Assembly (NCBI GenBank): GCA_963932145.1
Contig: OZ010573.1
Span: 29,901,284-29,965,283 of the forward strand
Length of the DNA: 64,000 nucleotides
Direction: 5' to 3'
DNA from: Acanthosepion lycidas
Lineage: Eukaryota; Mollusca; Cephalopoda; Sepiida; Sepiidae
Program-made: the position numbers and the translations under genes
The notes under the pieces: generated by a model
Databases searched by the model: none
What the model saw: only the letters and a program-made list of their open reading frames with translations
What the model was told of the DNA's origin: nothing
In this document: positions 44,414-54,264 of the stretch, piece after piece
How positions within the stretch are numbered: position 1 is the stretch's first letter
Layout of the letters: each line of letters begins with the position of its first letter

Positions 44414-45038
44414 CTGTCTATATTTCTGAGATGAGGTATTATGTACACTATTTACATTATTTGGACTATTGTACTATTGTCCTCATCTTTGCTGCCATAT
44501 TTATTACAACATTTTGGCCATTGTACACTCCAGCCTTCTTCAGGTGGTTGGAATGTTGAACTGAACTCTTCATTTCGCTCACTGGGGTGCCATGTTTAAT
44601 AGATCTCCTGTTAATTCTGAATCCTGAAAGTTCTCCACTGCCTTAACCGAGTATTGAACTCACAATTGGGTCCTGTCACTGGATCTAACTAACGCCTTTA
44701 TCCACTGTGTCATGTGTCCTTCAGGACATCTGTCTATGTCCTTCCGGGTATTATAAACCTAATGTCTTCACCAACCATTTTTACCAGTGCCCATATTGCA
44801 ATTTTTGCTGTTATCATTTCATGTTTTTACTAGAGCTCATATTGCAATTTTTGTTGTTGTTATCACTTTTCTCTGGCACTCCTTATTACATGGTACTAGA
44901 ACAGTCTACCCCAGTGAGCAAAATAAAGTGTTAAGTTCGACATTCCAACCACCTGAAGAAAGCCAGAGCATACAAAGGCCAAAACATTGTAATAAATATG
45001 GCAACAAAAATGAGGACAATAGTCTGAATAATGTAAAT
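44414..45038. mobile_element. SINE S1a insertion, full sense SINE with inverted second part
   Basis: 44414-44715 is a complete antisense SINE (tail at 44414; tRNA-like head at about 44715 reading, on the minus strand, GACACAGTGGATAAAGGC and TTGTGAGTTCAATACTCGG). 44880-45038 is sense SINE 3' half ending at AATAATGTAAAT. A 15-bp direct repeat AATGTCATTTCATAC flanks the whole (44399-44413 and 45039-45053). 44716-44880 holds unmatched sequence with two versions of CCATATTGCAATTTTTG. One insertion event is the simplest reading. Confidence 0.8.
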
Positions 45039-45079
45039 AATGTCATTTCATACAATTTACCTTTTTAACAATGTATATT

Positions 45080-45280
45080 TCAGTATTGTGCGAGTTTTTA
45101 TGATCAGATTCTTTTCTACATAAAAAATAAGGGGTTCAAAATCATGCATTTTCGGTGACCAGTTGCACTATACACAGGTAAATTTTTTCTGGAGGAGTTA
45201 TGCAAAAAAATTCAGGGGTGACATTATACATGAAGTTCGTTTATACACAAATATATATACAGTAATTTAAGATTCTGCCA
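45080..45280. other. Possible DNA-transposon end, unassigned
   Basis: CGGTGACCAGTTGCACTATA and GGTGACATTATACATGAAG, ending TATATACAGTAA, resemble wording seen in some animal DNA transposon termini, but I found no matching opposite end here. Confidence 0.3.
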
Positions 45281-45429
45281 ATTCATGTTTCTTTACAATC
45301 TCTACTGATTTGTCACATTCTTATGCATAGAATCCAATTCAATCAGAAGCATCTGAGTTATATAACAATTTTCATAGATCAATGATTAAAAATGACTTCA
45401 AGCAAATTAATTCTTTAAGTCTTAGAGAA

Positions 45430-45730
45430 AACACACTCCTTCATCAGATTTTATGCATGAACACTACAGAACCACAAACTTTATCAAATAACAAAAACCA
45501 CAACACTTGAAGACTTCCAACAGCAACAACAACTAAAATGGATAACACATGTAACAAAAAGGGGAAAAATGATATAATCAAGTTATTAACTTTCCACACT
45601 ACCTTAAGCAAAAAGTTAGGAAGGAAACTCCCATCAATACTAGAAAGAACAATAGCATTGGACTTGAGAAGCTTATTTTCCTGAAAAACTCTTTTTAAGA
45701 GAAAGATCTTATAAATTTCAACTGTCAGTA
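45430..45730 (+). pseudogene. LINE family C C-terminal remnant
   Basis: Readable pieces: a worn EPQTLSNNKNHNT, then RLPTATTTKMDNTCNKKGKN and, in one frame, IKLLTFHTTLSKKLGRKLPS with ILERTIALDLRSLFS. It shares TFNTTS..LGRKLP.LLERAI with 40490-40790. The minus-strand open frame 45444-45749 is a shadow. Confidence 0.65.
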
Positions 45731-45910
45731 ATGTTAACTGCTTGATCAATGAATGGCAAAAGTTTCCTTGTATGAAAATGGCTGATTTCTCACCATTACC
45801 CTATGCTTTTGAGAAACCATATGGCAAAATTAAAAGACCCATTATTTAAGACATAATTGTTAGAGTTTATCCTTCTATTGTATCTCATGTTTTTTTGAGA
45901 TAACAGAGAA

Positions 45911-46233
45911 ATAAATAAGGAAGACTTGTGGGTAATGAAATTGAAGGTTTTCTACATGAAGGTACAATTAGCAATTGATCTCATACTACCTCTCCTCAAC
46001 TCTGCTTATTTACATAAACAGGCTATTCAGTTCATTTGTGTCCTATATGACACCTTAGAAATATGACATAGATAGATAAGTGTTGTATAAATAAGGAAAA
46101 CAAACTCGGAGGTAAGTAATGAAATAGGTTTACTACACAAAGGTACAAATAGCAATTGACCTAATGCTAACTCTGCTTAACTCCACTTATTTACATAACA
46201 GACAATTCCATTCATTTATGTCCTATATAAGAC
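45911..46233. repeat. Diverged tandem duplication, about 150-bp unit
   Basis: 45911-46067 and 46090-46233 are about 75-80 percent alike by eye (shared AAGGTACAA, TAGCAATTGA, CTGCTTA and TTATTTACATAA, CATTCA and GTCCTATAT). No coding. An old local duplication or two copies of an unknown element. Confidence 0.75.
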
Positions 46234-46239
46234 CTTCAC

Positions 46240-47320
46240 TATTGGAAAGATTGGAAAGTTCATTATTTTTTTTTTTTTTTTGTCTGTTTATTCTTAGCTA
46301 TGAAATAAAAAGAAGATTTCACCATAGAAAATAAACAAAAGAAAAATAAAGAAAACAAAAGTTATGATTCTGGCCAGTGATAAGTAAATGGTTGGTCAGA
46401 CAAAATTGTTAACCCAGGAAGTTTTTGGAACCATGAAGTCAGTGGTATGTATTTATTTCATGTTATTGTTCCTTTTGCATGAGTAGTTACTGCCAAGCAA
46501 TTCAAAAATACCATTTCTTGGAATAAAATGAGGCAGCTGGTGGAAGAATTCAGAAAGGAAAAAAAAAAAAAAAAAAATGAAGTTCTCCAAAAATTATAAA
46601 TTTAGATATCAAACTATTAAATGTTTCTCCAATGATTCGATAAACAAACAATGCCAAGCACAAAAACAATCGTTTGAGACAAACGGACAATAATTTCAGT
46701 TATTTACTTAGTTTGGCAGAAGGCAACAAGTAAAGGCCATTCAGCGATATACAAACTCACTTCATAGTAGTACTGGTCAGTCAGATTAGCTCACAGACCA
46801 TTAACCCATAATTTAATGTGTGATCTATGAATTAAGTGTACTCAGAAAGAAGGAAATTATGTTGAAAAATAAATATTTGTTGTGTAAATTCATTTGTTTA
46901 TGAATTTGTTGATGTATTATGGTTTATAATTAAAAATAGACATATACTTCAACATTTATGTATATAAAAATGTGCCCATTTATATAAGTAAACATTCAGA
47001 TATAAGTTTGTGATTGTATGCATGCATGCATGCATGTATGTATGTATAAGCTTTATATCGCTAGACACAATATTACATACATAAACATATCCATCATTTT
47101 TTACACACACAAGTTTTAAGAAAATATATCCATACAGAAAGGAAGCTAAAAAGTTCTCAGTCTAATCAAAAAAATTTTTAAAAGTATTTGGTTAAGATCT
47201 CTTCAACACCTGGTCACACATATAACTAAGGGCCAGTGTAATGCTCAAAAGAACTTAGTAAATATCTACAATCCACACACTTTGCAAACACTTTTTACTT
47301 GTCATCAGCATGGAGAATGA
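46240..47320. other. No gene seen
   Basis: Contains a T run (46265-46281), an A run (46559-46577) and a TGCA/TGTA tract at about 47016-47048. Nothing could be assigned. Confidence 0.5.
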
Positions 47321-47324
47321 CTCA

Positions 47325-47998
47325 TTGTGCCTTCTTTGACTTACATTTTCTGCCGACATAAAATGGAAAGAGTATATTGAAACAATTGCTAAGTTTGCAG
47401 CTAAGAAAGTTGTTTCGCTATGTTATACTTGACAATTTTTATCGACAGAATTTGTCTTACATATTTATAAGAACTACTTTTCATCCTTGCTTTGAATATT
47501 GATGCCACATATATTTAGAGATTCTTGATAAAATCCCAAGAAGAATCTGCAATATTATTGGTCCTGACCTGGCATCTTACCCTCAGTCCTTTTCCCACTG
47601 CTGTAACATAACTTTCCTGTGCCTTTTCTAGAAATACTTTCATGCAAATTGTTCGGAAGAACTCTTTGCTATAGTACCTAGACTTTATGAATTTAAGTGC
47701 AGTATTAGATTGGTGGTGGGGTCTCATCAATTTATAGTTGAAATGGCTAGATGCAACTTAGTTCTATGCTAACAGTTTCTTCTATTGCACTTCTTGCTTG
47801 TGGAACTCTCTTCCGGCTTCTTGCTTCCCAATCAACTTTGATCTTCAAAAATTTAAATGCAATGTCAATCATTGTTTTCTGTCTTTTTATTTTTTTTTTA
47901 TTGTCCTTGCTCCTTAATAGTAGTTTTTCTCATATTCTCTTACACTCAGTAACCTCTTGCATTCTAGTGGCTTTATTGCTTTGCTTGGGGTGAAATAA
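47325..47998 (+). pseudogene. LINE family A 3' part, sense
   Basis: Readable in order: FSADIKWKEYIETIAKFAAK with KVVSLCYT, FLSTEFVLHIYKNYF, ILDKIPRRICNIIGPDLASY, then FHANCSEELFAIVPRLYEFK and the VEMARC...SFF block. The 3' end is TTCTAGTGGCTTTATTGC and GGGGTGAAATAATTAAAAAA at 47998. It starts at the post-RT region (MKW..YI.SIAK) and is frameshifted in several places. A second, RT-domain copy begins within a few bases. Confidence 0.85.
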
Positions 47999-48000
47999 TT

Positions 48001-48890
48001 AAAAAAATCCTTCTGACCCTCATCAAATTATCGTCCTATTAGTCTCGTAACTGTTTTTTGGCAAAGTACTGGAGACTCTAATCAATGCTGAATTGGTTAA
48101 GCATCTTACATGACATGGCCATTCAAATAAACAATGTGACTTACATTACTCCAGGTCTACTGCTGATGTGTTAATGAACAACACTAAATTTGTCTATCAA
48201 GCTTTAGATGAGAACAATGAACCTCAGTCTGTGGCTGTAGCCCTAGATATATCAAAGGTATTCAACAGGGTTTTGGAATGCTGGCATTCTCTGTAAGCTT
48301 GAAAGATACGGTGTCTCTGGATGATTATTTGACTTAATCCAATCATTTTTAACAAATCACATAATGAAGTTTGTTTTGAACAGATACAGTTCTAGCTCAT
48401 TTCATATTAATGCAGGGGTCCCAAAGGCTCTATTCTTGGACTTACACTGTTTCTGATCTTCATCAATGACCTTCCTGATGTCATCAGTTCCTACCGAGGT
48501 ATCTATGTGGATGACAACTATTAACTCCTGTCATAGTAGAAAGTCTGACTAATCTGACAGATGAAAACAGGCAATTGCTCTTGAAAAGGACTTCCAATTA
48601 GTGGTTAACTGGGACAAGTAATGACTTGTAAATTTTAGCAGCCCCAAAACAAACCTGCTTTCATTTAATCACCACAGAGAACTTTTTCTGCCTGCCATTA
48701 GTAGGACTGATGCTAACTTCCAGGAGAGCAACATTTTGCAGCTTCTTGTGTTCATGTTTTCCCCTGACATGAAGTAGAATGATTATATCAAATCAATTTC
48801 TAAGTCTACTGCTAGAAAATTTGGTTCAGTGTCATGCCAGGTAATTCTGTTCATCAAAATTCCTCCTGCACATTCATAAATCTACCATTT
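48001..48890 (+). pseudogene. LINE family A reverse transcriptase domain
   Basis: Order of motifs: (Y)RPISLV-like start at about 48020, FGKVLETLINAELVKHLT, RSTADVLMNNTKFVYQALDE, VALDISKVFNRV (AFDRV motif, catalytic Asp kept in LDIS), GPKGSILGLTLFLIFINDLP (48415-48470), then GIYVDDNY at about 48500, the YADD box changed to YVDD. It continues FQESNILQLLV...FSPDMK, stop, NDYIKSISKSTARKFGS at 48720-48830. Single-base losses and stops make it dead. It is the only RT core with a readable active site in the window. Confidence 0.85.
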
Positions 48891-48899
48891 CATGTAATT

Positions 48900-49285
48900 T
48901 TTTTTTTTTTTTTTTGCTATTCAAAACGGAAAAAAGGTTCTGATGTATTATTTAATTTGTTTTTGTTATAAATAAAACTACACTTACCAAAAAAAAAAAA
49001 AAATTACATTTCTTTACGGTAGCATGTAGTGATTTTCTGCAAGGAAAGTCTGTAAAAGAAGTAAATAGGCCAAATTTTCTGATTACGCCTGCGTAGGTAC
49101 TATGCAGTAAATTAGTAAACATGATGGCAGTAATGGGGGACAAATGACCAACAAGAAGTCTGATTTTTTTCTTGTCGATAACTCCAAAATGGTAAGGTTT
49201 CTTCATAATTTAATTGTCAATTTGAGTTCAGCATGTACATTTGCATGGAAACATGACAATTTTGGAAAGATTTTAAGGGATATTA
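48900..49285. other. No gene seen
   Basis: Bounded by a T run (48899-48915) and an A run (48989-49003). No recognised element. Confidence 0.45.
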
Positions 49286-49289
49286 GTGC

Positions 49290-49540
49290 TTGGGGAAACA
49301 AAACCAAAATTTACCCTAATAGTTTCTTTTCATGCACTAACTTCCCTGCCACCTACAATTTTTCAAGGCTTAAATGCAATATCAATCGCTATCATTTATC
49401 TTCTTGAATCCTGGTCCTTTATAGCCTTTTCCTCCCCTCTCCTTACTGAAGTCTTCTCATTCTCTTTTACTCCGAGTAAAACACCTGCATTTTTGTGGCA
49501 TTATTTTCTTGCTTGTGGGTGAAATGATTAAAATAAAGCA
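49290..49540 (+). pseudogene. LINE 3' end related to family A
   Basis: The frame 49286 on has the worn block F...L...TFNFQ..LNAISIAIIYLL, and the end reads TTTTTGTGGCATTATTTTCT, TGTGGGTGAAATGATTAAAA. It is close to the family A tail, but with GGCATTATT in place of GGCTTTATT, as in the piece at 58690-58820. Likely a sister subfamily. Confidence 0.65.
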
Positions 49541-49569
49541 AAAAACACACATACACACACAGATGCATA

Positions 49570-50045
49570 TACATATTTACAAAGTGAGAGGGTGCAATGG
49601 GAAGAGAGGGAGGGGAATATGATGAGAGAGAAATAGGGAGAGAGGGGAAAATAGCGAGAGAGAGGGTAAACATGAGAGAGAGGGGAAAAGATGAGTGAGG
49701 GGAAAATGACGAGAGAGAGGAGAAAATAACGAGAGAGAGATAGAGAGAGGGCAATGACTAGAGAAGGGGCAATGATGAAAGAGAGGAATAGAGAGGGGGC
49801 AATGATGAAAGAGAGAGAGATAGAGAGGGGGCAATGATGAAAGAGATAGAGATAGAGAGGGAAATGAGGAGAAAGAGTGAGGGGAATGATGAGAGAAAGA
49901 TAGTGAGGGGAATGAGGAGAAAGAGTGAGGGGAATGAGGAGAAAGAGTGAGGGGAATGAGGAGAAAGAGTGAGGGGAATGAGGAGAAAGAGTGAGGAGGA
50001 ATAGAGAGTGATGGGGGTATGACAAGAGAGGGATTGTCAAATGTG
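49570..50045. repeat. Purine-rich tract with 22-bp and about 30-bp tandem units
   Basis: Almost pure A/G on the plus strand. Units of about 30 bases (GGGGCAATGATGAAAGAGAG...) at about 49750-49860 pass into 22-base units AATGAGGAGAAAGAGTGAGG plus GG at 49863, 49911, 49933, 49955 and 49977. Minus-strand frames stay open for up to 170 codons and give Ser/Leu/Pro-rich nonsense. Confidence 0.95.
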
Positions 50046-50324
50046 AGAGAGAAACTAAACTTATACCTTGATTACATATATTATAAATTAATGCAGCTGA
50101 AATGTTACTGAAAAATATTCAAGAAAAAGAAATAATGACATTCATAGTTTCAGGCAATCTACCTTTACAGTCTTTGAATGAGGTAAAAATATAATTAAAT
50201 AAACAATTATTTGAAATAATCATTTTCTCTTTGCAAATATCCGAGGACATTTTGATGAGGCTTACAAACTGATTATCATAACACTATATAATTTAGACAT
50301 ATTCACATTTTCCAACAAATATTG

Positions 50325-50357
50325 ACATACATACATGCATACATACATACATACATA
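50325..50357. repeat. (ACAT)n microsatellite
   Basis: About eight CATA units with one GCAT interruption. Confidence 0.9.
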
Positions 50358-50639
50358 AATCAGTTACTTTCATTCTCCCTTCGAGATATATGCAGGCTCA
50401 GGCATATGTCGATCCTCTTAGAGAAATCTAATGATGTAGAAAAATCTGTTTTCACAATCATTTATATTTTTCACTGTAAATCTCAACACAACACCTAATA
50501 ATCAGAAGTTGTTATATTAGCAAGTTTATGACTATTTCTAATATGGTGACAGCATTTAAGTAAATTTGCAACTGCATTGGGCTAACATTATAATTTTTAT
50601 TACTCTGCATTTTCATGTTTATGCTTGAAACAGGTCCTG

Positions 50640-50945
50640 AATATTAAACTAAACCAATAACTATTATTTCAACTATCTACATGAGTACTTTGTTTTAGCT
50701 ATCACATTGTTTTAGTCATTGTACCTTCCAGCTTTCATCAGGTGAATGTTGATCCAGATTACCTGCAGGGAATTTTGAACTGAACACTTCACTTAATGTA
50801 TGGGAGTATACTGTTCTCATTCCACTATTTATGTTGAGAGATATATAGTTCCTTATTCTAGTACTGCTCACACGGAGTTCAAGTACACTGTCTAACCCAG
50901 GGATTGAACTTACAATTACTATGTCACCTTTAATCCACAAGGATA
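50640..50945 (-). mobile_element. SINE S1b copy, antisense
   Basis: Plus strand shows the reverse of S1b: CAACTATCTACATGAG, CCTTCCAGCTTTCATCAGG, TTTTGAACTGAACACTTC, GTACTGCTCACACGGAG and finally ACTTACAATTACTATGTCAC (box B region). The head is at 50945. No inverted partner is present. Confidence 0.7.
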
Positions 50946-51012
50946 TTTCCCACCTGTGATTTCGAAGGTTCGATTACTTGCTTGTTCCGGGGTAGCATAT
51001 ATTAATATATTA

Positions 51013-51114
51013 TTAGGTTGGTACAAAAATAATGACGTAATAATGTCGTTTTTTGACGTATTTTTTAACGTCAAAAAACGACATTATTACGTCATTATTT
51101 TTGCACCAACCTAA
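51013..51114. mobile_element. MADE1-like mariner MITE, type B
   Basis: 102-bp palindrome with arms TTAGGTTGGTACAAAAATAA and the mirrored form; one mismatch in the first 20 bases and almost none later. TA lies on both sides (51011-51012, 51115-51116). The inner arm TGACGTAATAATGTCG is shared with the copy at 36025. No coding. Confidence 0.95.
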
Positions 51115-51119
51115 TAGTT

Positions 51120-52555
51120 ATGGAAGACTGTGTGTTCAAGGTATTACACAAGGTAGTAATCGAGATAGACTCGTAGGAGACAATAAACATGCATATGTAA
51201 TGGGGTGATATAGACGTGTAGGATAAATATTCAATGAATTATTATCTTGTAATGGCCGAGAGTTAGTCTATGCTGTTTCTGCTGGTTTGTCAATGGCTGA
51301 GGCATTGGTGTTGATGGAAACATGGAGCTGGTGACATGGTTAAATTTGCCTGCCATAGGGTTCATTGCTAATGTCAGCATGGTCAGATCTGCCTTTGTAG
51401 GTGAAATCAGCATTGGTTTTATAGTGAGTCAGTGGCTCAGAAACTGCTGCTAGTGAAAACGACATTTCTTACTGGTCAGAAAAGATGTTTTATAACCATG
51501 GTACTTTTAGACGGCATTCCAGAAGCGGGTGTATGAAGCCAGGTGAAATTAAGGTCGGTTTTTATCATATGAGCTGTTTATGCTGAAGTGAGCATTTCTG
51601 TTTCAGTTAAAGAATTACAGTTCTGACAGTTTGCATAGCTAAAGCCTTGGCTGCCTCAAATATAGGTTCCTCCATTAGGTCATGTAAAAAGCAGCATATC
51701 ACGATTAAAAAACGCTCGATTGTGACGAGGTGATGACAGATTACTATGGCAGATCAAAATTGACAATTTTTGCAAAGTAAGCGAACGCGGTTTTTCGTTT
51801 TTAACTAGTACTTTTTAAATATTAACATTTTTATTCAGCAATTATGTAATATCTATTTTTTATTTCATACTTTCTTAATTAGGTAATTGTTTAAAGTTTT
51901 TTATTGTTTAAAATTTTTTAAGGATTATGTCATGTATACATTTCCATACATAGAAATTATGAACGTTTTTTTTCAATAAAATCTTTTTTTAAATTATTTT
52001 AAAAATATTTGGGGTCAAATGACTGTTATATGCTTTTCAAATTTCGATTCATAAATTTACTTTTTCATTAACATTATCATTGCATTATGTGCTTGAAAGC
52101 AATAAAGAATTTTAAATGATTTTTGAAGTATTAAGAAGTTAATGAAAAAATTTTTTAAAATTTGTAAAAAATACATTATTCATTGAAAATATTTTATTTC
52201 TTCACAAAATAATGTCCTTAGTATAACATATTTATTAAAACAGGTGAAAGCTTTTCTAATTAATTAATGTCATATTTTTTTACATTTTTTTTTATAATTC
52301 AGAGCAGATTTTCTATGATATGGGGTACTGATTTACTTTCTACAAAGAGTCCTGTTTATAACTAATAAAACAAATCCCGCGCTTGAAGATTTAATTTCTC
52401 GAAATTTCATGAAAATATGTAAGTGGGTGGAAACATGTAAAAAAAAAAAAAATCTCTTTTTAACAAGATTTTCTAAAAAAAAAAAATTTCAAAAAAAATT
52501 TCATTCATTTGTGGATAAGTCCTGAAAGTTTCATTAAATTATTTGATTATTGCAA
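51120..52555. other. No recognised element
   Basis: 51120-51800 is less AT-rich and has a minus-strand frame at 51231-51413 (ISPTKADLTMLTLAMNPMAG) without known motif. 51800-52555 is very AT-rich with A runs near 52439-52455 and 52478-52490. A worn transposon is possible in the first half but I cannot name it. Confidence 0.45.
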
Positions 52556-52559
52556 GAAT

Positions 52560-53045
52560 TTTTAAACTTAGGTATCGAAAATTTATGCCAAAAGTGGAGG
52601 TACCTACTCAAATAAAATGGATGTAATCTGGAAATCTAATCTACCAACCAACTTCAGAGATTCTTTCACACCACTGTAGAAGCAGTTTTAATATGTGGTG
52701 CCACTACTGGGACAATAATGGATACTGAGAACTACATTTAAGATCTCTTGGAGAAAACATCCAACTAAATCACAGCTTTATGAATCCCTCTCCTCTTGAT
52801 ATTTCTACAATCTTATGTGAACATAGAATGTGCTTTGCAGAGCACAGCTGGTGAGTAAAACAAGAACTTGTGAATGATCTACTGTTCTGGACACCTAGCC
52901 ATGGCGCAAAAAAGGGCTGACTGCCCAGCAACTATGAGCAACTATGTTAGATCACAGAATGCCACCCTAATGACCTTTCAACCTTGCAGGACCAAGATGG
53001 TTGGCGTGATAAATTCATGAATGTCAGAGCTTAACTCAACTGGAT
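52560..53045 (+). pseudogene. RTE-like LINE, thumb to C-terminus, sense
   Basis: Text includes MDVIWKSNLPTNFRDSF at 52617, TLFKISW.KHPTKSQLYESL at 52735-52790, FYNLM*T with FAEHSW-like at 52840, STVLDT*PWR (from LLFWTP.HG) at 52880-52905 and a final MLDHRMPP**PFNLAG. It is the sense relative of 31735-32640, sharing most words. Several stops. Confidence 0.75.
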
Positions 53046-53049
53046 AAAT

Positions 53050-53730
53050 AACAACAAATATCATTTTATGATACACAAATTTTTCAAGGCAATTATATAC
53101 AAAAGCACCCAGTATCTTTTGTAAAGAACAAATAATTTGTCACCTGCAATCACGCAAATACTAGCTATTAACTATGCTCTTCTACCTTACAGTTGACTAT
53201 TATGGAGATTGTTAATGCTAATCCTCGCAAGGATTGAACTCTTCATCCTTGTCTAACAAATGTTGTTGAATTATCCAGTCCCACCTGCTAATTAAAAATA
53301 AGCCCATCCTTTTCCATAAAGGCTTCTAACAATTTATTCAGACGGTAAAAAGTTTGATTTCCCTCTGGAATCTATGTTGGACAGTTTCACAGGTTGAACA
53401 CTAACAAAAGGCTTAAAAGATTCCTTCTTGCCTATAAATCATTGCAATTGCTACATCCAATGTTCTTCTGAACTTTCACCATTTTTCAAGCAGAGAAAAG
53501 AAGTACTTTATGGTTTTCTCTTCAGTATATCCAAATTGCAAGCATAACTTCTCTAGTTTTGGGGGAGAATAATTAATAAATATAACTTATCATCCTGTTC
53601 TTTCAGGAAATCAAAAAAAATTAAAAAGGTAAGATGACTAGTATTTTTTTCTATAAGGAAAAAAGGAATGCAAGTTAAAATTAATAGAACTTGTCTAAAA
53701 GAAACTTCTTTTTAATACTATTGCTCAATC
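53050..53730. other. No gene seen
   Basis: Unassigned. Confidence 0.5.
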
Positions 53731-53734
53731 AATA

Positions 53735-54260
53735 CAAGAGCCACTCAAGGTGCAGGTTTACTAAATGATATTGCTGTAAAAGTATACAAGGAGGGTATAA
53801 GAGAAGCATATTATGAGGATATGTAAAATAGATAACAGTTGGCTCTAGCAGAGTTTAAGATTGTATTCATTGGGAAAGTATCTCGTCAGATGTCTGTTCC
53901 ATAATGCAACAACTCTGTGGAGGAAGCTGTCTGAACTTTTTTCTTATCAAAGACAATGAGGATGAATTGACTCCGTGTAGATGGAATGGTGAATCCTCAC
54001 TATGAAGATTTGGACTGGTGGAACTAAGAAATGTAGCTCATTTGAACATCTACCATGAAAATAGTGATAGAGTTACAAGATGCTAGCAATACTCATTTTG
54101 TTGGAAAGGAGTTGAGAGTAGAAAATTTATCACTGACAAAGCCTCATAAACACTTCTGAATTTTGTCATGGCTACAAAGTGAGGGATGGGCAGCTCCAGC
54201 CCCCAGATATAACAGTAATACTCCATTTCTGGTCTGATCTGGCCCTTGTAAACATAGAGT
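53735..54260 (-). pseudogene. LINE family B 3' part, antisense
   Basis: From 54255 down the minus strand reads IRPEMEYYCYIWGLELPIP, YEALSVINFLLSTPFQQNE, a long worn block, then HRVVALWNRHLTRYFPNEYN and LKLC. The form RPEMEYC.HIW...P......F..SD.FL.R.AALWNRLP..CFP.HYNL is family B. The 3' untranslated end shows AAGAGCCACTCAAGGTGC at 53743. Stops and frame changes throughout. Confidence 0.75.
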
Positions 54261-54264
54261 ATAG

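Noticed and set aside
49467..50040. Minus-strand frames of up to 170 codons
   Set aside because: Produced by the purine-rich tandem tract; composition is repeat-driven.
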